NCBI GenBank assembly: GCA_036262055.1
Contig: DATAJP010000003.1
Location: forward strand, 124,001-188,000
Source of the DNA: Ignavibacteria bacterium
Lineage (GTDB): Bacteria; Bacteroidota; Ignavibacteria; Tepidaquicellales; Tepidaquicellaceae
DNA length: 64,000 bases
Reading direction: 5' to 3'
The translations under genes were made by a program, and so were the position numbers. Below, piece by piece: positions 36,085 to 45,889 of the stretch. Within the stretch, counting starts at the first letter, position 1. Each line of letters starts with the position of its first letter. A model generated the notes under the pieces. It made no database searches. It had not been told where the DNA came from and saw only the letters and a program-made list of their open reading frames with translations.

Positions 36085-37638
36085 ATGAAACGAATTTCTT
36101 TTCTACTTTTTTTCTTAACCCTCATTATTTTATTTGCAGAAGTATCAACGGCTCAAACACCTCAATATTATAATTATCAAAATGTTGGAACGTCATCAAA
36201 TTTCTTTCCATTTGGTGTTGTTGCAGGTAAAGAAGTGCAATGGCTTGTTGGCCCAAATGAGTTTGCTCAGCCTACTCCGGCACCATCAGGTATGAGAATA
36301 ACAAAACTTTATTTTTTTATGACAGGTGCATCTTCAAATAATCTTGTTAATCTTACTATCAAATTGGGTCAGGCAGCTATTAATACTCTTCCTACAGGAG
36401 CGTGGTATGCGGGACAACTTGATACCGTCTATCACAGACCTGCAGTAACTCTTACATCTACTGCCTTGGGATGGATGAGCATTACATTGGACAGACCGTT
36501 TAATTATGATCCTTCATTAGGCTTGGTTATAGACATAAATCAATGCGGTGCAACTTCTACGACTATGACCACGCGTCAGAATGGTATTACAGGGTTCTTC
36601 AGAAGAAACTACAGTGCAGCAGGTAGCTGTCCTTTCACATGGGGCGGACAAGATGCAAATGTTGCCAACTGTGGAATTGATGTTGAAGCGGCAGGTTCAC
36701 CGCAGAATTTTGCGCTTCGTTTGCCAACACCCGGTGTAAATACAAACTATGTAGCAATACCTCACCAGGCAAGCATGATAGGACTTACAGCATATACAAT
36801 AGAAGCGTGGATGAGACCCGGCTCAACAGTAGCAGCAAATACAGTATTAAATAAAGGCGGTGCATCATTCGACTATCAGCTTGGAGTAAGTGCCGGTGGT
36901 GTTCCTTTCGTAAGAAACCAGGGTGGTATAGCAACATCAGTAGGACTTATTATAACTGCAGGAGTATGGACGCACCTTGCAGCTACGTTTGACGGTTCAA
37001 CTGTAAGATTCTATAAAGACGGAGTATTAGCATCGACTGTTCCACTTGCAACACTTCCGGGCAGCTCAGCAAATGAGATGCGAATCGGAAGAGGAAATGC
37101 TGATGCAGGAACGGGAAATCTGAAAGAGGTCAGATTGTGGTCAACAGCCAGAACTCAGGCACAGATAGACTCAAACAGATGCAGAAAATATCCGTCAACA
37201 TTTTCATCTTCAACAGGTTTGAAAGCAGTCTGGCATTTTGACAGCACGTTTGTGGATTCAGTGAGCGGATATAACGGAACCCCAGTGGGAACAATAGGCT
37301 TTGATACCGTATCATATCCATTCCCGGGAGTTTGTTCACCATCTGTGATAACACCGGTAGGGGTTAATATTCCTGACAGATATTCATTATCACAGAATTA
37401 CCCAAATCCGTTCAATCCTACAACAAGAATAGAATTTGCAATTCCAAGAGGAGAGTTTGTCGAATTGAAGCTATATGATTTGCTTGGCAAAGAAGTCGGA
37501 GTATTGGTTCAAGGACCATACGAAGCAGGCAGATATATATTTGACTTCAACGCAGGAAGTTTATCGAGCGGAATATACTTCTATACAATCACGGCAGGAA
37601 GCTTCAGAGATACAAAGAAGATGCTTCTTGTAAAATAA
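36085..37638 (+). CDS. T9SS-secreted LamG-domain protein
   Basis: 517 residues. Signal MKRISFLLFFLTLIILFAEV ends near STAQ. Residues about 25-200 form a Cys-containing beta domain of unknown type. A LamG/concanavalin-like lectin domain (about 205-400) has AYTIEAWMRPG, GVWTHLAATFDGSTVRFYKDG and LKEVRLWSTARTQAQID. The sorting tail is SQNYPNPFNPTTRIEFAI and SGIYFYTITAGSFRDTKKML. The leader TTAAATTGGAGGT with the ATG 13 bases after the GGAGG gives a clear ribosome site and is nearly identical to that of the next gene. Likely surface attached or secreted, probably binding glycans. Confidence 0.87.
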   Translation: MKRISFLLFFLTLIILFAEVSTAQTPQYYNYQNVGTSSNFFPFGVVAGKEVQWLVGPNEFAQPTPAPSGMRITKLYFFMTGASSNNLVNLTIKLGQAAINTLPTGAWYAGQLDTVYHRPAVTLTSTALGWMSITLDRPFNYDPSLGLVIDINQCGATSTTMTTRQNGITGFFRRNYSAAGSCPFTWGGQDANVANCGIDVEAAGSPQNFALRLPTPGVNTNYVAIPHQASMIGLTAYTIEAWMRPGSTVAANTVLNKGGASFDYQLGVSAGGVPFVRNQGGIATSVGLIITAGVWTHLAATFDGSTVRFYKDGVLASTVPLATLPGSSANEMRIGRGNADAGTGNLKEVRLWSTARTQAQIDSNRCRKYPSTFSSSTGLKAVWHFDSTFVDSVSGYNGTPVGTIGFDTVSYPFPGVCSPSVITPVGVNIPDRYSLSQNYPNPFNPTTRIEFAIPRGEFVELKLYDLLGKEVGVLVQGPYEAGRYIFDFNAGSLSSGIYFYTITAGSFRDTKKMLLVK

Positions 37639-37666
37639 ATTTAATGTTAAATAATGCTTAAAATAT

Positions 37667-37690
37667 AGGGGCGTCAAGCCCCTTTATTAT
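37667..37690 (+). terminator. Rho-independent terminator
   Basis: AGGGGC (37667-37672), loop GTCAA, GCCCCT (37678-37683), then TTATTATTT. Downstream of the LamG T9SS gene. Confidence 0.85.
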
Positions 37691-37787
37691 TTAACAAAGT
37701 TTTCCATTTGATTTAAAAATTATTTATTTTATTTTTTATAAATAATAAACAGAGAAGTTTCTTTTTTAACTTAAATTGGAGAGTAAA

Positions 37788-39755
37788 ATGAAACGCCTAC
37801 CTTTACTGTTTGTATTAATTCTTTCCTTAACTTTTTCTATTTTTATTATCTCGAAAGATGCGAATTCACAAGCGCTTCCGGATATTCTGTATTATAAATT
37901 TGAAAATAATGCAGGTCCTACTTCAACACCAAACTCAGCAAATCCCGGGGCTGGAAACAATCCGGCAACAATAACCGGTTCAACCGTTCTTGCTTCAGGC
38001 GGTCAGTTTGATTCATGTATATCGGGAAATGCTGCAACCAATGGTGGGGTTCAAACGGGCTGGAATACAAATCTCGGATCAAGCAGCTGGACAATCAGCA
38101 TGTGGATTGAACTTCCGACTAATGCTACCGGTTCTGCGCTTTATCTTTTCGGAGATAATACTGCAGGTTCATTCAGATGTTTTCATAATGGAGCAGCCGG
38201 AGTTAATTCATTACGTTTAACAGGAACAGGAATCACAAATGTAAATGTAACCGGTGTTGGTCCTGCACCAATGGTAGTTACATTTGTATATGATTCTGCA
38301 TTAGCAAGCATAACTGTTTATAAAAACGGTGTGTTTGACCAAACCGTTGTACAAACTCCTCTTAACCTTACTACAGGTACCGGAGGTTTTAAAATTGGGG
38401 GTTATACAACCTCAGCAACAATGTCTGCTAAACTTGATGAATTCCGTGTTTACAGAAGAGCGTTATCCGCAGCAGAAGTTCTTGCAACGTGGAACGTTGA
38501 ATTAGGCGGCGGCGGTGGTCCTGTTGTCCAACCTGATTCGATTTGTTACAAAGGACCTGTGCCGGCATATCCGACAGGATTTTTCGGACATGCATCAAAC
38601 TGGTTAGGTGATACATTATACATCTGCGGTGGCAGTGCAACGGGAACCGCATCTACATCAGTTTATAGATATTCTATGAATAGCGACAGCTGGTCAGCCG
38701 GTACAAGCATGCCGGTTGCAAAAACAGGCGGAGATTTGGTACAATGCGGTAACGCATTATATTACATTGGAGGTGGTTCTGCACTTGCGGCAACAGGAGG
38801 AACATCAACAACACTTCGTTATCGTCCGAATATTGGTTGGGATACTGTAGCATCGATACCTCAGTTGGTAGCAGGTAATACAGCAGAAGCCTGGGGAGAT
38901 AGTGTAATATTCTGTATAGCAGGCGGTTGGACACAATATTACCGGACTATACAAGTATATAGAGTGGGTTCCAATACATGGTCAAAAGCAGACTCACTTG
39001 GAGCCGGTTTAGGCAGAAGATCACATGCAACCGGAATTGTTGGCAATAAGATATTTGTATCGTGCGGATTTTCAGGAGCATTCCGAAATGACACACAAAT
39101 TGGAACTATAGGAGCAAATGCAAATTCCATAACCTGGTCAACTGCTCCGGCAATTAATTGCCGTAGCGGAATGTCCCGACCGGGCGGTGTTGGTCATGAA
39201 GGTTATTTCTATGTAATAGGAGCAGAAACTTCTCCTGCACCTGCGATACAGGATAGTGTATTCAGATTTAATGTAAATACCAATACCTGGGAAACGCCTA
39301 TACGCGGCAGAGGTACAGGAGCAGCGTCAAATTATTGGGGCGTAGTATCAGCAAAGACAATAGATAACCGTGTTAACATTTTCATACCCGGAGGAAGCGT
39401 TACCGGTGCAACTACCTGGGGCTTATATATAGTTCGTTCCGGAGGATGTTCACTTGTAACCGGCATTGAAAATACAGGAACGGGAATTCCTGATAACTTT
39501 AAGCTGTCACAGAACTATCCTAATCCATTTAATCCTACAACAAAGATAGCATTCTCTATACCTGTAAGGGAGCTTGTAGTATTGAAGCTATATGATATTA
39601 CGGGTAAGGAAGTATCGACGCTTGCAAACAGTACATATGAGGCAGGGAATTACATTCTTGACTTCAACGCAGGAAGTTTATCGAGCGGAATATACTTCTA
39701 TACAATCACAGCCGGCAGTTTCAGAGATACAAAGAAAATGATGCTGATTAAGTAA
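37788..39755 (+). CDS. T9SS-secreted LamG and Kelch-repeat protein
   Basis: 655 residues from the ATG at 37788, chosen over an in-frame TTG at 37776 because a GGAG ribosome site lies just before it and the signal MKRLPLLFVLILSLTFSIFI is complete. A LamG domain (about 28-225, SSWTISMWIELPTN and AKLDEFRVYRRALSAAEV) is followed by Kelch repeats (about 250-560: GDTLYICGGSATGTASTSVY, NALYYIGGGSAL, NKIFVSCGFSG, GYFYVIGAET). The sorting tail SQNYPNPFNPTTKIAFSIP and SGIYFYTITAGSFRDTKKMM ends it. Its tail DNA shares 52 identical bases with the preceding gene. Confidence 0.87.
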   Translation: MKRLPLLFVLILSLTFSIFIISKDANSQALPDILYYKFENNAGPTSTPNSANPGAGNNPATITGSTVLASGGQFDSCISGNAATNGGVQTGWNTNLGSSSWTISMWIELPTNATGSALYLFGDNTAGSFRCFHNGAAGVNSLRLTGTGITNVNVTGVGPAPMVVTFVYDSALASITVYKNGVFDQTVVQTPLNLTTGTGGFKIGGYTTSATMSAKLDEFRVYRRALSAAEVLATWNVELGGGGGPVVQPDSICYKGPVPAYPTGFFGHASNWLGDTLYICGGSATGTASTSVYRYSMNSDSWSAGTSMPVAKTGGDLVQCGNALYYIGGGSALAATGGTSTTLRYRPNIGWDTVASIPQLVAGNTAEAWGDSVIFCIAGGWTQYYRTIQVYRVGSNTWSKADSLGAGLGRRSHATGIVGNKIFVSCGFSGAFRNDTQIGTIGANANSITWSTAPAINCRSGMSRPGGVGHEGYFYVIGAETSPAPAIQDSVFRFNVNTNTWETPIRGRGTGAASNYWGVVSAKTIDNRVNIFIPGGSVTGATTWGLYIVRSGGCSLVTGIENTGTGIPDNFKLSQNYPNPFNPTTKIAFSIPVRELVVLKLYDITGKEVSTLANSTYEAGNYILDFNAGSLSSGIYFYTITAGSFRDTKKMMLIK

Positions 39756-39787
39756 TTTAATATTTTAATTTATTAAATATTATATTA

Positions 39788-39819
39788 AACAAGGGGCACT
39801 AAGCCCCTTGTTTGTTTAT
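39788..39819 (+). terminator. Rho-independent terminator
   Basis: AACAAGGGGC (39788-39797), loop ACTAA, GCCCCTTGTT (39803-39812), then TGTTTAT. Lies between the Kelch gene and the convergent methyltransferase gene; the T-tract is on the plus strand. Confidence 0.9.
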
Positions 39820-39822
39820 AAC

Positions 39823-40590
39823 TTAACTAAGCTTATTTCGAAAATAGTATAAAGTAATTCCTGCAGATACAGAAAGGTTCAGTGATTCACAATCTGAAAA
39901 TCCTTTAATCTTAATTTTTTCAAAACCCAGACTCAGTAAATCAGTGCTTAATCCCGAAGCTTCATTTCCAAAAGCTAAAATTATTTTATCAGACTTGTTA
40001 ATATTAACATCTTCCAAGCTTTTGCTTGCACTAAGGTCGGTCAAAAAAATTTTATAGTCCCTGTAATTTTTTACTTCCCGTATTAAATCTAATTCAGTTC
40101 TTATCTTTAGATTGAACATAGCCCCTTGTGATGCCCTGACGGTTTTGGGGTTATAAACATCAACAGAATCCTTACTTAATAAAATTAACTCAACTCCAAA
40201 CCAGTACGCGGTCCGCAATATCGTGCCAAGGTTTCCCGGATCATTAATCCGGTCTAATGCAAGAATGATATTTCCTGTTTCTTTGGATTTATCTTCATCA
40301 GTAATATTTAATATGGCAGAAATACCCTGGGATTTGACTGTATCGGAAATTTTCTCAAATTCTTTTGAACTAAGGTACTCTAATTCATATTTGCCGGATA
40401 ATTCATTAATAATTTGCTTATCTTCAAAATCTTTTCTAATAAAAATTTTCTCTATGTTATTTTTGTAATACTTCGATTTGATTGCTTCCTCAATTAAATG
40501 AGCTCCTTCAATTATGAATTTTTTTTGTTCGGCTCTGAACTTCCTGTCTTTGAGTAGATTCTTATAATATGAAATTTCGTTTTTGGTCAC
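39823..40590 (-). CDS. SpoU-family RNA 2'-O-methyltransferase
   Basis: TrmH/RlmB type SPOUT enzyme of 255 residues. The N-terminal substrate-binding domain has KKFIIEGAHLIEEAI. The knot motifs are LALDRINDPGNLGTILRTAYWFGVELILL (motif 1), ILAFGNEASGLS (motif 2) and CESLNLSVSAGITLYYF (motif 3). It methylates a 2'-OH of rRNA or tRNA; the exact target is not predictable. Located 12 bases downstream of queD on the same strand. Confidence 0.92.
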   Translation of the reverse strand: MTKNEISYYKNLLKDRKFRAEQKKFIIEGAHLIEEAIKSKYYKNNIEKIFIRKDFEDKQIINELSGKYELEYLSSKEFEKISDTVKSQGISAILNITDEDKSKETGNIILALDRINDPGNLGTILRTAYWFGVELILLSKDSVDVYNPKTVRASQGAMFNLKIRTELDLIREVKNYRDYKIFLTDLSASKSLEDVNINKSDKIILAFGNEASGLSTDLLSLGFEKIKIKGFSDCESLNLSVSAGITLYYFRNKLS

Positions 40591-40602
40591 AAGATTGATT
40601 AA

Positions 40603-41007
40603 CTATTCTCCGCGGTACTCAACTGAGTTTTTTTCGGTTTCATAAAGCTTAATCGAATAAAGCTTTACGTTATCTTTGTTTATTTTATCTTTCAGAATAT
40701 CCCAGAAAACTTTTGTCATATTTTCCGTGGTGGGGATTATGCCTTTAAAAATGTCAAGCTCATTCAAAAAACTGTGGTCAACTTTTTTTATTATGCATTC
40801 AAGAAGAATGGCTTTAAGCTTTTTTAAATCCATCACATATCCGCTTTCCGCATCGGGAATACCGCACAAGGTAACTTCCATATAATAATTATGTCCGTGA
40901 AGATGATTGCATTTACCGAATATCTCTATGTTGCGTTCTTTTGATAAAGCAGGATTTTCAAGCTTGTGAGACGCCGAGAAATGTTCTTTTCTTGTTATGA
41001 ATATCAT
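40603..41007 (-). CDS. queD: 6-carboxytetrahydropterin synthase (QueD/PTPS family)
   Basis: Makes 6-carboxy-5,6,7,8-tetrahydropterin for queuosine and other deazapurines, or a pterin. Zinc histidines H14 (FSASHKL), H37 and H39 (CNHLHGHNY) and catalytic Cys33 are present; 134 residues. No other queuosine genes (queC, queE, queF) are nearby. An insertion of about eight residues between H14 and C33 (LENPALSKERNIEIFGK) is common in FCB homologues. Confidence 0.92.
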   Translation of the reverse strand: MIFITRKEHFSASHKLENPALSKERNIEIFGKCNHLHGHNYYMEVTLCGIPDAESGYVMDLKKLKAILLECIIKKVDHSFLNELDIFKGIIPTTENMTKVFWDILKDKINKDNVKLYSIKLYETEKNSVEYRGE

Positions 41008-41182
41008 TGTAATATTTTAATGTTAAAATATAATTATGTTAAGAAACCTTTTGTCTATTTTTAAGTCTCAATGTAAGTAAACTTGTATATATTATGAAAT
41101 CGTTCATTATATTTTTTTGTTTTCTATTTTTATAATTTGAAACATATGCTCCTAAAAACCGTTATATAAACTGTAAAATCCA

Positions 41183-42532
41183 ATGAATTTAATGAAAAAA
41201 ATATTAGTTCTTTTCCTCGCTCTTGTAATATGTCCTTCTGCATTTGCACAGCAAAATGTAACACTGGATGATGCAGTCAGAACTGCAATTTCAAATAATT
41301 TAGACATATCTTCAATTCAGAATAATATGATAATACAGAATTATTATCTGAGAAGAAGTCAGGGTGCGCTATACCCTTCACTGAACTTGAACGGAAGATG
41401 GACAAGGAACATCACGGATTCAAAAGGAGGAACTATTTTCCAAAACGGTGTGCCGATAAATATCCCTGACCAGTCGACTACAAGCAATGATTTTAATCTT
41501 AGTTTAAACTCCACTGTTACCTTATTTGACGGTTTTGCAAATTTCAGACAGGTTGATTATGATGAAACTGCTATTAATACATATAGATTAGAAATAGAAA
41601 GACAGAAAACCGACATTGTAATAAACATTAACACATTATACATCGAGGTTTTAAAAAATGAGCAGATAGTAATTGCAAATCAGCAGACACTTGCAGATTC
41701 AAGAGCTCAGCTTGAAAGAATAAGAGAGATTATTAATGTTGGCAGGGGAACGATTGCCGATTTATATAAGCAAGACGTTCAGGTTGCAACCGATGAGCTT
41801 AATCTTCAACGTTCACAAAATGTTCTTGAAAAATCAAAAGTAGATTTGCTGAATGCAATGAGCGATGATGTCAATAAACAGGTTACAGCAAGCGCTCAGG
41901 GCATAAACGTAAATATAACAAACGAAGAGCTTGCAGGAATTGTAGCCGCAAATTCAAATGTTGACGTACTTGTACGGAGAGGAATTGCTGACAGGTATGA
42001 TTTTAAATCTGTTATGCTTCAGATTGAGCTTAACAGAATAAATCTCGACATAGCCGAGAAAAAAGAATATTTCCCTATACTTTCTGCTTTTGGGAATTAT
42101 AATCTGAATGGAGATGCGATTGGTGATATTACGAATACCCGAGTTGCAACATTCGGTCTGCAATTAAGTTACCCGATATTTCAGGGATTCAGTTATGATG
42201 TTAACAGGCAAGTTGCGGAAGTAAACATCAAGCAAAGCGAACTTAACCTTCAAAAACTTGAACTTGCAATTAAAGCTGAAGTTAAAAAAGCCGTTCTTGA
42301 TTTGCAAAATTCATACAATCAGGTTGTTGTCATTGACAGAAGTATTCGTTCAGCAGAGCAGGATAAATTATTATCGGAAGAGAATTACAGATTAGGGCTT
42401 GGAACACTGCTTGACGTTCAGATTGCAACAACAAGATTAAATAATTTGCAAATCGAGAAAATTAATACAACATATAATTTTCTGATTGCAAAAAGGCTAA
42501 TAGATTATTACTCAGGACAAATAAAATATTAA
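41183..42532 (+). CDS. TolC-family outer-membrane efflux protein
   Basis: 449 residues. A signal peptide ends at AFAQQ, followed by two outer-membrane efflux repeats with long coiled-coil helices (for example VTLDDAVRTAISNNLDI, and LNNLQIEKINTTYNFLIAKR at the end). It is the channel of the tripartite pump encoded with the next four genes. The start may be the second Met (41192), giving MKKILVLFLALVICPSAFA. First gene of the operon. Confidence 0.92.
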   Translation: MNLMKKILVLFLALVICPSAFAQQNVTLDDAVRTAISNNLDISSIQNNMIIQNYYLRRSQGALYPSLNLNGRWTRNITDSKGGTIFQNGVPINIPDQSTTSNDFNLSLNSTVTLFDGFANFRQVDYDETAINTYRLEIERQKTDIVININTLYIEVLKNEQIVIANQQTLADSRAQLERIREIINVGRGTIADLYKQDVQVATDELNLQRSQNVLEKSKVDLLNAMSDDVNKQVTASAQGINVNITNEELAGIVAANSNVDVLVRRGIADRYDFKSVMLQIELNRINLDIAEKKEYFPILSAFGNYNLNGDAIGDITNTRVATFGLQLSYPIFQGFSYDVNRQVAEVNIKQSELNLQKLELAIKAEVKKAVLDLQNSYNQVVVIDRSIRSAEQDKLLSEENYRLGLGTLLDVQIATTRLNNLQIEKINTTYNFLIAKRLIDYYSGQIKY

Positions 42533-42548
42533 ATATATAAATAACAAG

Positions 42549-43898
42549 ATGTCAGACCAAACTAATCCTCAAGTTATTCAAACAACTCCAAGCCAGGTTG
42601 TAAAACCGGTGGTTAAGAAAAAGAAAAAAAGCAGGAAGAAATTATTTATAATTGGTGGAATTGTCCTGCTTCTGTTGATAATTATCACAGTTATAGTCTC
42701 CGGCAAAAAAGAAAAAACAATCGAGGTTCAGACTGAAAAAATTTCAAAGATGAACATAACTCAGGTTGTTCAGGCAACGGGAAAAATACAATCTGAAATA
42801 CAGGTAAATATCAGTTCTGAAGTCAGCGGAGAAATTATTTCTCTTCCTTTTAAAGAAGGGGATGAAATAAAGAAAGGGGCTCTTCTCGTTAAAATAAAAC
42901 CTGATGCATACATTCCACAGCTTCAACAGCAAGTTGCAAATGTGAAGGTTCAAGAGAGCGCACTGAATGAACAGGAAGTTCAACTAAGAAGATTTGAGCT
43001 TGAATTAAGCCGGACTAAGGAGCTTGTAACAAAAGGTCTTGCATCACAGAGTGAGCTTGATAATGCGCAGTCGAATTATGACCAGGCACTGGCAACGGTC
43101 GGCAGAGTGCGTGCGCAAATCACACAATCACGCGCATCGCTTTCTTCTGTTCAGTATGACCTTTCAAAGACAAGTATTTTTGCGCCGGTATCAGGAACTG
43201 TAACCGCACTCAATAACGAAGTCGGTGAAAAAGTTTTGGGAACAAGTTTTAATCAGGGCAGCAATATTATGAGTATATCTGACTTAAGCAAAATGGAATG
43301 CCAGGTTGAAGTTGGCGAAACCGATGTAACGCTTATTAAGCTTGGTGATACAGCAAGAATTGAAATTGATGCTTTTCCTGATAAGATTTTCAAAGGGTAT
43401 GTTTACGAAGTCGGTAACTCTGCTAAATCAAAAGCGACAGGAACTCAGGAAGAAGTAGTAAACTTCATTGTTAAAATAAGAATAATTGACAACGACGTTG
43501 ATTTGCGTCCGGGAATGAGCTGTAACGTTGATATTGAAGTTGCAAGAAAAGAAAATGTTCTTGCAGTACCGATTCAATCGGTTACAACTCGTGAAGATTT
43601 TAACGCAATACAGAATACCGACATGGGAAATGAAAATCTTATGCGTTCGAAGGATGTAGATGCAAAGAAAAAATTAAAACCTCAGGAAGTTGTGTTCATT
43701 GTTGAAGGCACGGTTTCAAAATTAAAAAATGTAAAGACAGGAATCAGCAACGATACTTATATAGAAGTAACTGAAGGACTTGCCGAAGGAGAAGAAGTTG
43801 TGAAGGGAAGCTTCAAAGCAATCAGCAAAGAACTGGAAAATGATACTAAGGTCAAAGTTAATAATGATGTGAAGAAAAAATCCTTTGATGAGGAGTAA
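42549..43898 (+). CDS. MacA/HlyD-type periplasmic adaptor
   Basis: 449 residues. A Lys-rich cytoplasmic start (KKKKKSRKKLF) precedes a membrane helix at about 32-50. The biotinyl-lipoyl half-motifs are QVNISSEVSGEIISLPFKEGD and TSIFAPVSGTVTALNNEVGE around a coiled coil (about 125-205). A beta-barrel domain follows, with an extended C-terminal part (VEGTVSKLKNVKTGISNDTY). Links the MacB-like permeases to the TolC-like channel. Starts 16 bases after the tolC-like gene. Confidence 0.92.
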   Translation: MSDQTNPQVIQTTPSQVVKPVVKKKKKSRKKLFIIGGIVLLLLIIITVIVSGKKEKTIEVQTEKISKMNITQVVQATGKIQSEIQVNISSEVSGEIISLPFKEGDEIKKGALLVKIKPDAYIPQLQQQVANVKVQESALNEQEVQLRRFELELSRTKELVTKGLASQSELDNAQSNYDQALATVGRVRAQITQSRASLSSVQYDLSKTSIFAPVSGTVTALNNEVGEKVLGTSFNQGSNIMSISDLSKMECQVEVGETDVTLIKLGDTARIEIDAFPDKIFKGYVYEVGNSAKSKATGTQEEVVNFIVKIRIIDNDVDLRPGMSCNVDIEVARKENVLAVPIQSVTTREDFNAIQNTDMGNENLMRSKDVDAKKKLKPQEVVFIVEGTVSKLKNVKTGISNDTYIEVTEGLAEGEEVVKGSFKAISKELENDTKVKVNNDVKKKSFDEE

Positions 43899-43908
43899 TC
43901 GCTTATAA

Positions 43909-44640
43909 ATGGAAAACCTAATTGAAATTAAAGACGTTAAGAAGCTCTATATAATGGGTGTAGAAGAGTTGTATGCACTCAAAGGTGTAAATGTTAATAT
44001 TCAGAAAAATGAATACGTTGCCATTATGGGACCGTCGGGTTCAGGTAAATCAACACTGATGAACATAATCGGCTGTCTTGATACTCCGACTTCCGGCGAA
44101 TATATACTTAACGGCAAAAACGTAAACGAAATGGAGGATGATGAGCTTGCTGAGATAAGAAACCGGGAAATCGGTTTTGTATTTCAGACATTTAATTTAC
44201 TTCCGAGAATAAATGCGCTTCATAATGTTGAGCTTCCGCTTGTTTATTCAGGTATGTCTAAAACCGACCGGCTTGAGCTTGCTGAGCAGGCGCTCGTCAA
44301 TGTCGGGCTTGCAGATAGAATGGGGCACAAGCCAAACGAACTTTCCGGTGGACAGAGGCAGAGAGTTGCTATTGCGCGCGCTCTTGTGAATAATCCTTCT
44401 CTTATACTTGCAGATGAGCCGACAGGTAATCTTGACACAAAGACAGGTGAGGAAATAATGAATTTGTTTGAGGAACTGTGGAGTAAAGGAAATACAATTA
44501 TTGTGGTTACACACGAAGAAGACATTGCAAAGAATGCTCATAGAATCATTAAACTACGCGACGGCTTAATTGAAGCTGATTATCTGAGTGAAAAAGGCAT
44601 CAGCAAGAAAAAAATTAAAGAAGAGTTAGCTTCAGTATAA
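43909..44640 (+). CDS. MacB/LolD-type ABC transporter ATP-binding protein
   Basis: 243 residues. Walker [11 protein letters not shown]-loop [20 protein letters not shown], signature [15 protein letters not shown], Walker [13 protein letters not shown] and His-switch [16 protein letters not shown] are complete. As a stand-alone ATPase it must serve the two FtsX-type permeases that follow, one base after its stop. A short Lys-rich C-terminal tail ([11 protein letters not shown]) extends past the usual end. Confidence 0.95.
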   Translation: MENLIEIKDVKKLYIMGVEELYALKGVNVNIQKNEYVAIMGPSGSGKSTLMNIIGCLDTPTSGEYILNGKNVNEMEDDELAEIRNREIGFVFQTFNLLPRINALHNVELPLVYSGMSKTDRLELAEQALVNVGLADRMGHKPNELSGGQRQRVAIARALVNNPSLILADEPTGNLDTKTGEEIMNLFEELWSKGNTIIVVTHEEDIAKNAHRIIKLRDGLIEADYLSEKGISKKKIKEELASV

Positions 44641-44641
44641 A

Positions 44642-45868
44642 ATGAATTTCTTTTCCGAAATAAAAGAAAATATTTTAATTTCGTTTAATGCGATTAATGC
44701 GAATAAGCTAAGGTCATTACTTGCCACTTTGGGTATTGTAATCGGTATTACTGCCGTTACGCTTATGCAGACTGCGATTGAGGGTATTAACCGTGCTTTC
44801 GAGAAAAGTATTGCCGCAGTTGGCGCAGATGTTCTTTATGTTCAGAAGTTTGAATGGTTCGGAAAAGAAGACTGGAGTTTTTACAAAAATAGAAAAGACA
44901 TTACGATGCAGCAGTATGATTTTCTTAATGTAAATTCACAGACATCTGCTATAATGGCTCCTTCTGTCGGTACAAACCGTACATTACGATATCGTGATTT
45001 GGTTTTGCAGAATGTTTTTGTGCTTGGCTCGACATGGGAATACCAGGAGGTCAGCGGTTTTAATATGGCTGAGGGAAGATATTTTACACAGAGGGAAACC
45101 GACGGCGGTTATCCTGTATGCGTGATAGGAACTGACATTCGAGATGCATTTTTTCCCAACACAGATCCTCTTGGAAAAACAATTAAAGTCGGCACATATT
45201 CATTTAAAATTATCGGAGTTGTTGCAAAGCAGGGAAGCTTGTTAGGTTTATTTAGCTTGGATAACCGCGTCATAGTTCCCATAGAAAGATTTTTTACTTT
45301 ATTCGGTGATAAACGCGGATTAACGATTAATGTTAAAGCTGCTGACATAAACAATCTCGAGGAAACCAAAGAAGAAATAAAAGGATTGATGCGAAAGGCA
45401 AGGAAAGTTCCTTATGGTCAGCCGGATGATTTTGGTATTAATGCTCAGGAGGCATTCCAGACAACTTATGAAAGTTTAACCGGTCTTATAAAAGTTATTG
45501 GAACGATGATAACGATGCTTGCTCTTATTGTCGGTTCGGTCGGAATTGCAAACATTATGTTCGTCTCTGTAAAAGAACGGACGCGGGAAATTGGTATTCG
45601 TAAAGCTCTTGGAGCAAAAAAACGGACAATCAGGTTTCAGTTTTTGATTGAGTCGAGCATGATTTGTCTTCTCGGCGGGATAATCGGTCTTTTAATTGCA
45701 TTTCCAATTAGTTTATTAATAGATGCGCTTGTCCTGCCTACTTCTATGCCGTTATGGATTGTTGCGCTTGCAATTTTTATATCGCTGTTATTCGGAATTC
45801 TTGCAGGGTTTTTCCCTGCATACTCGGCAGCTAAAATGGATCCTGTCGATTCATTAAGATATGAATAA
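44642..45868 (+). CDS. MacB-like permease, first copy
   Basis: 408 residues. N-terminal helix (KLRSLLATLGIVIGITAVTLM), a large periplasmic MacB_PCD domain (about 45-275), then three FtsX-domain helices, with the conserved loop VKERTREIGIRKALGAKKRTIRFQF cut by coupling-helix residues. Starts one base after the ATPase stop. Type VII ABC family: mechanotransmission rather than transport through the membrane itself. Substrate unknown. Confidence 0.92.
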   Translation: MNFFSEIKENILISFNAINANKLRSLLATLGIVIGITAVTLMQTAIEGINRAFEKSIAAVGADVLYVQKFEWFGKEDWSFYKNRKDITMQQYDFLNVNSQTSAIMAPSVGTNRTLRYRDLVLQNVFVLGSTWEYQEVSGFNMAEGRYFTQRETDGGYPVCVIGTDIRDAFFPNTDPLGKTIKVGTYSFKIIGVVAKQGSLLGLFSLDNRVIVPIERFFTLFGDKRGLTINVKAADINNLEETKEEIKGLMRKARKVPYGQPDDFGINAQEAFQTTYESLTGLIKVIGTMITMLALIVGSVGIANIMFVSVKERTREIGIRKALGAKKRTIRFQFLIESSMICLLGGIIGLLIAFPISLLIDALVLPTSMPLWIVALAIFISLLFGILAGFFPAYSAAKMDPVDSLRYE

Positions 45869-45889
45869 ATCACTTTGTCATTTAGTTAA

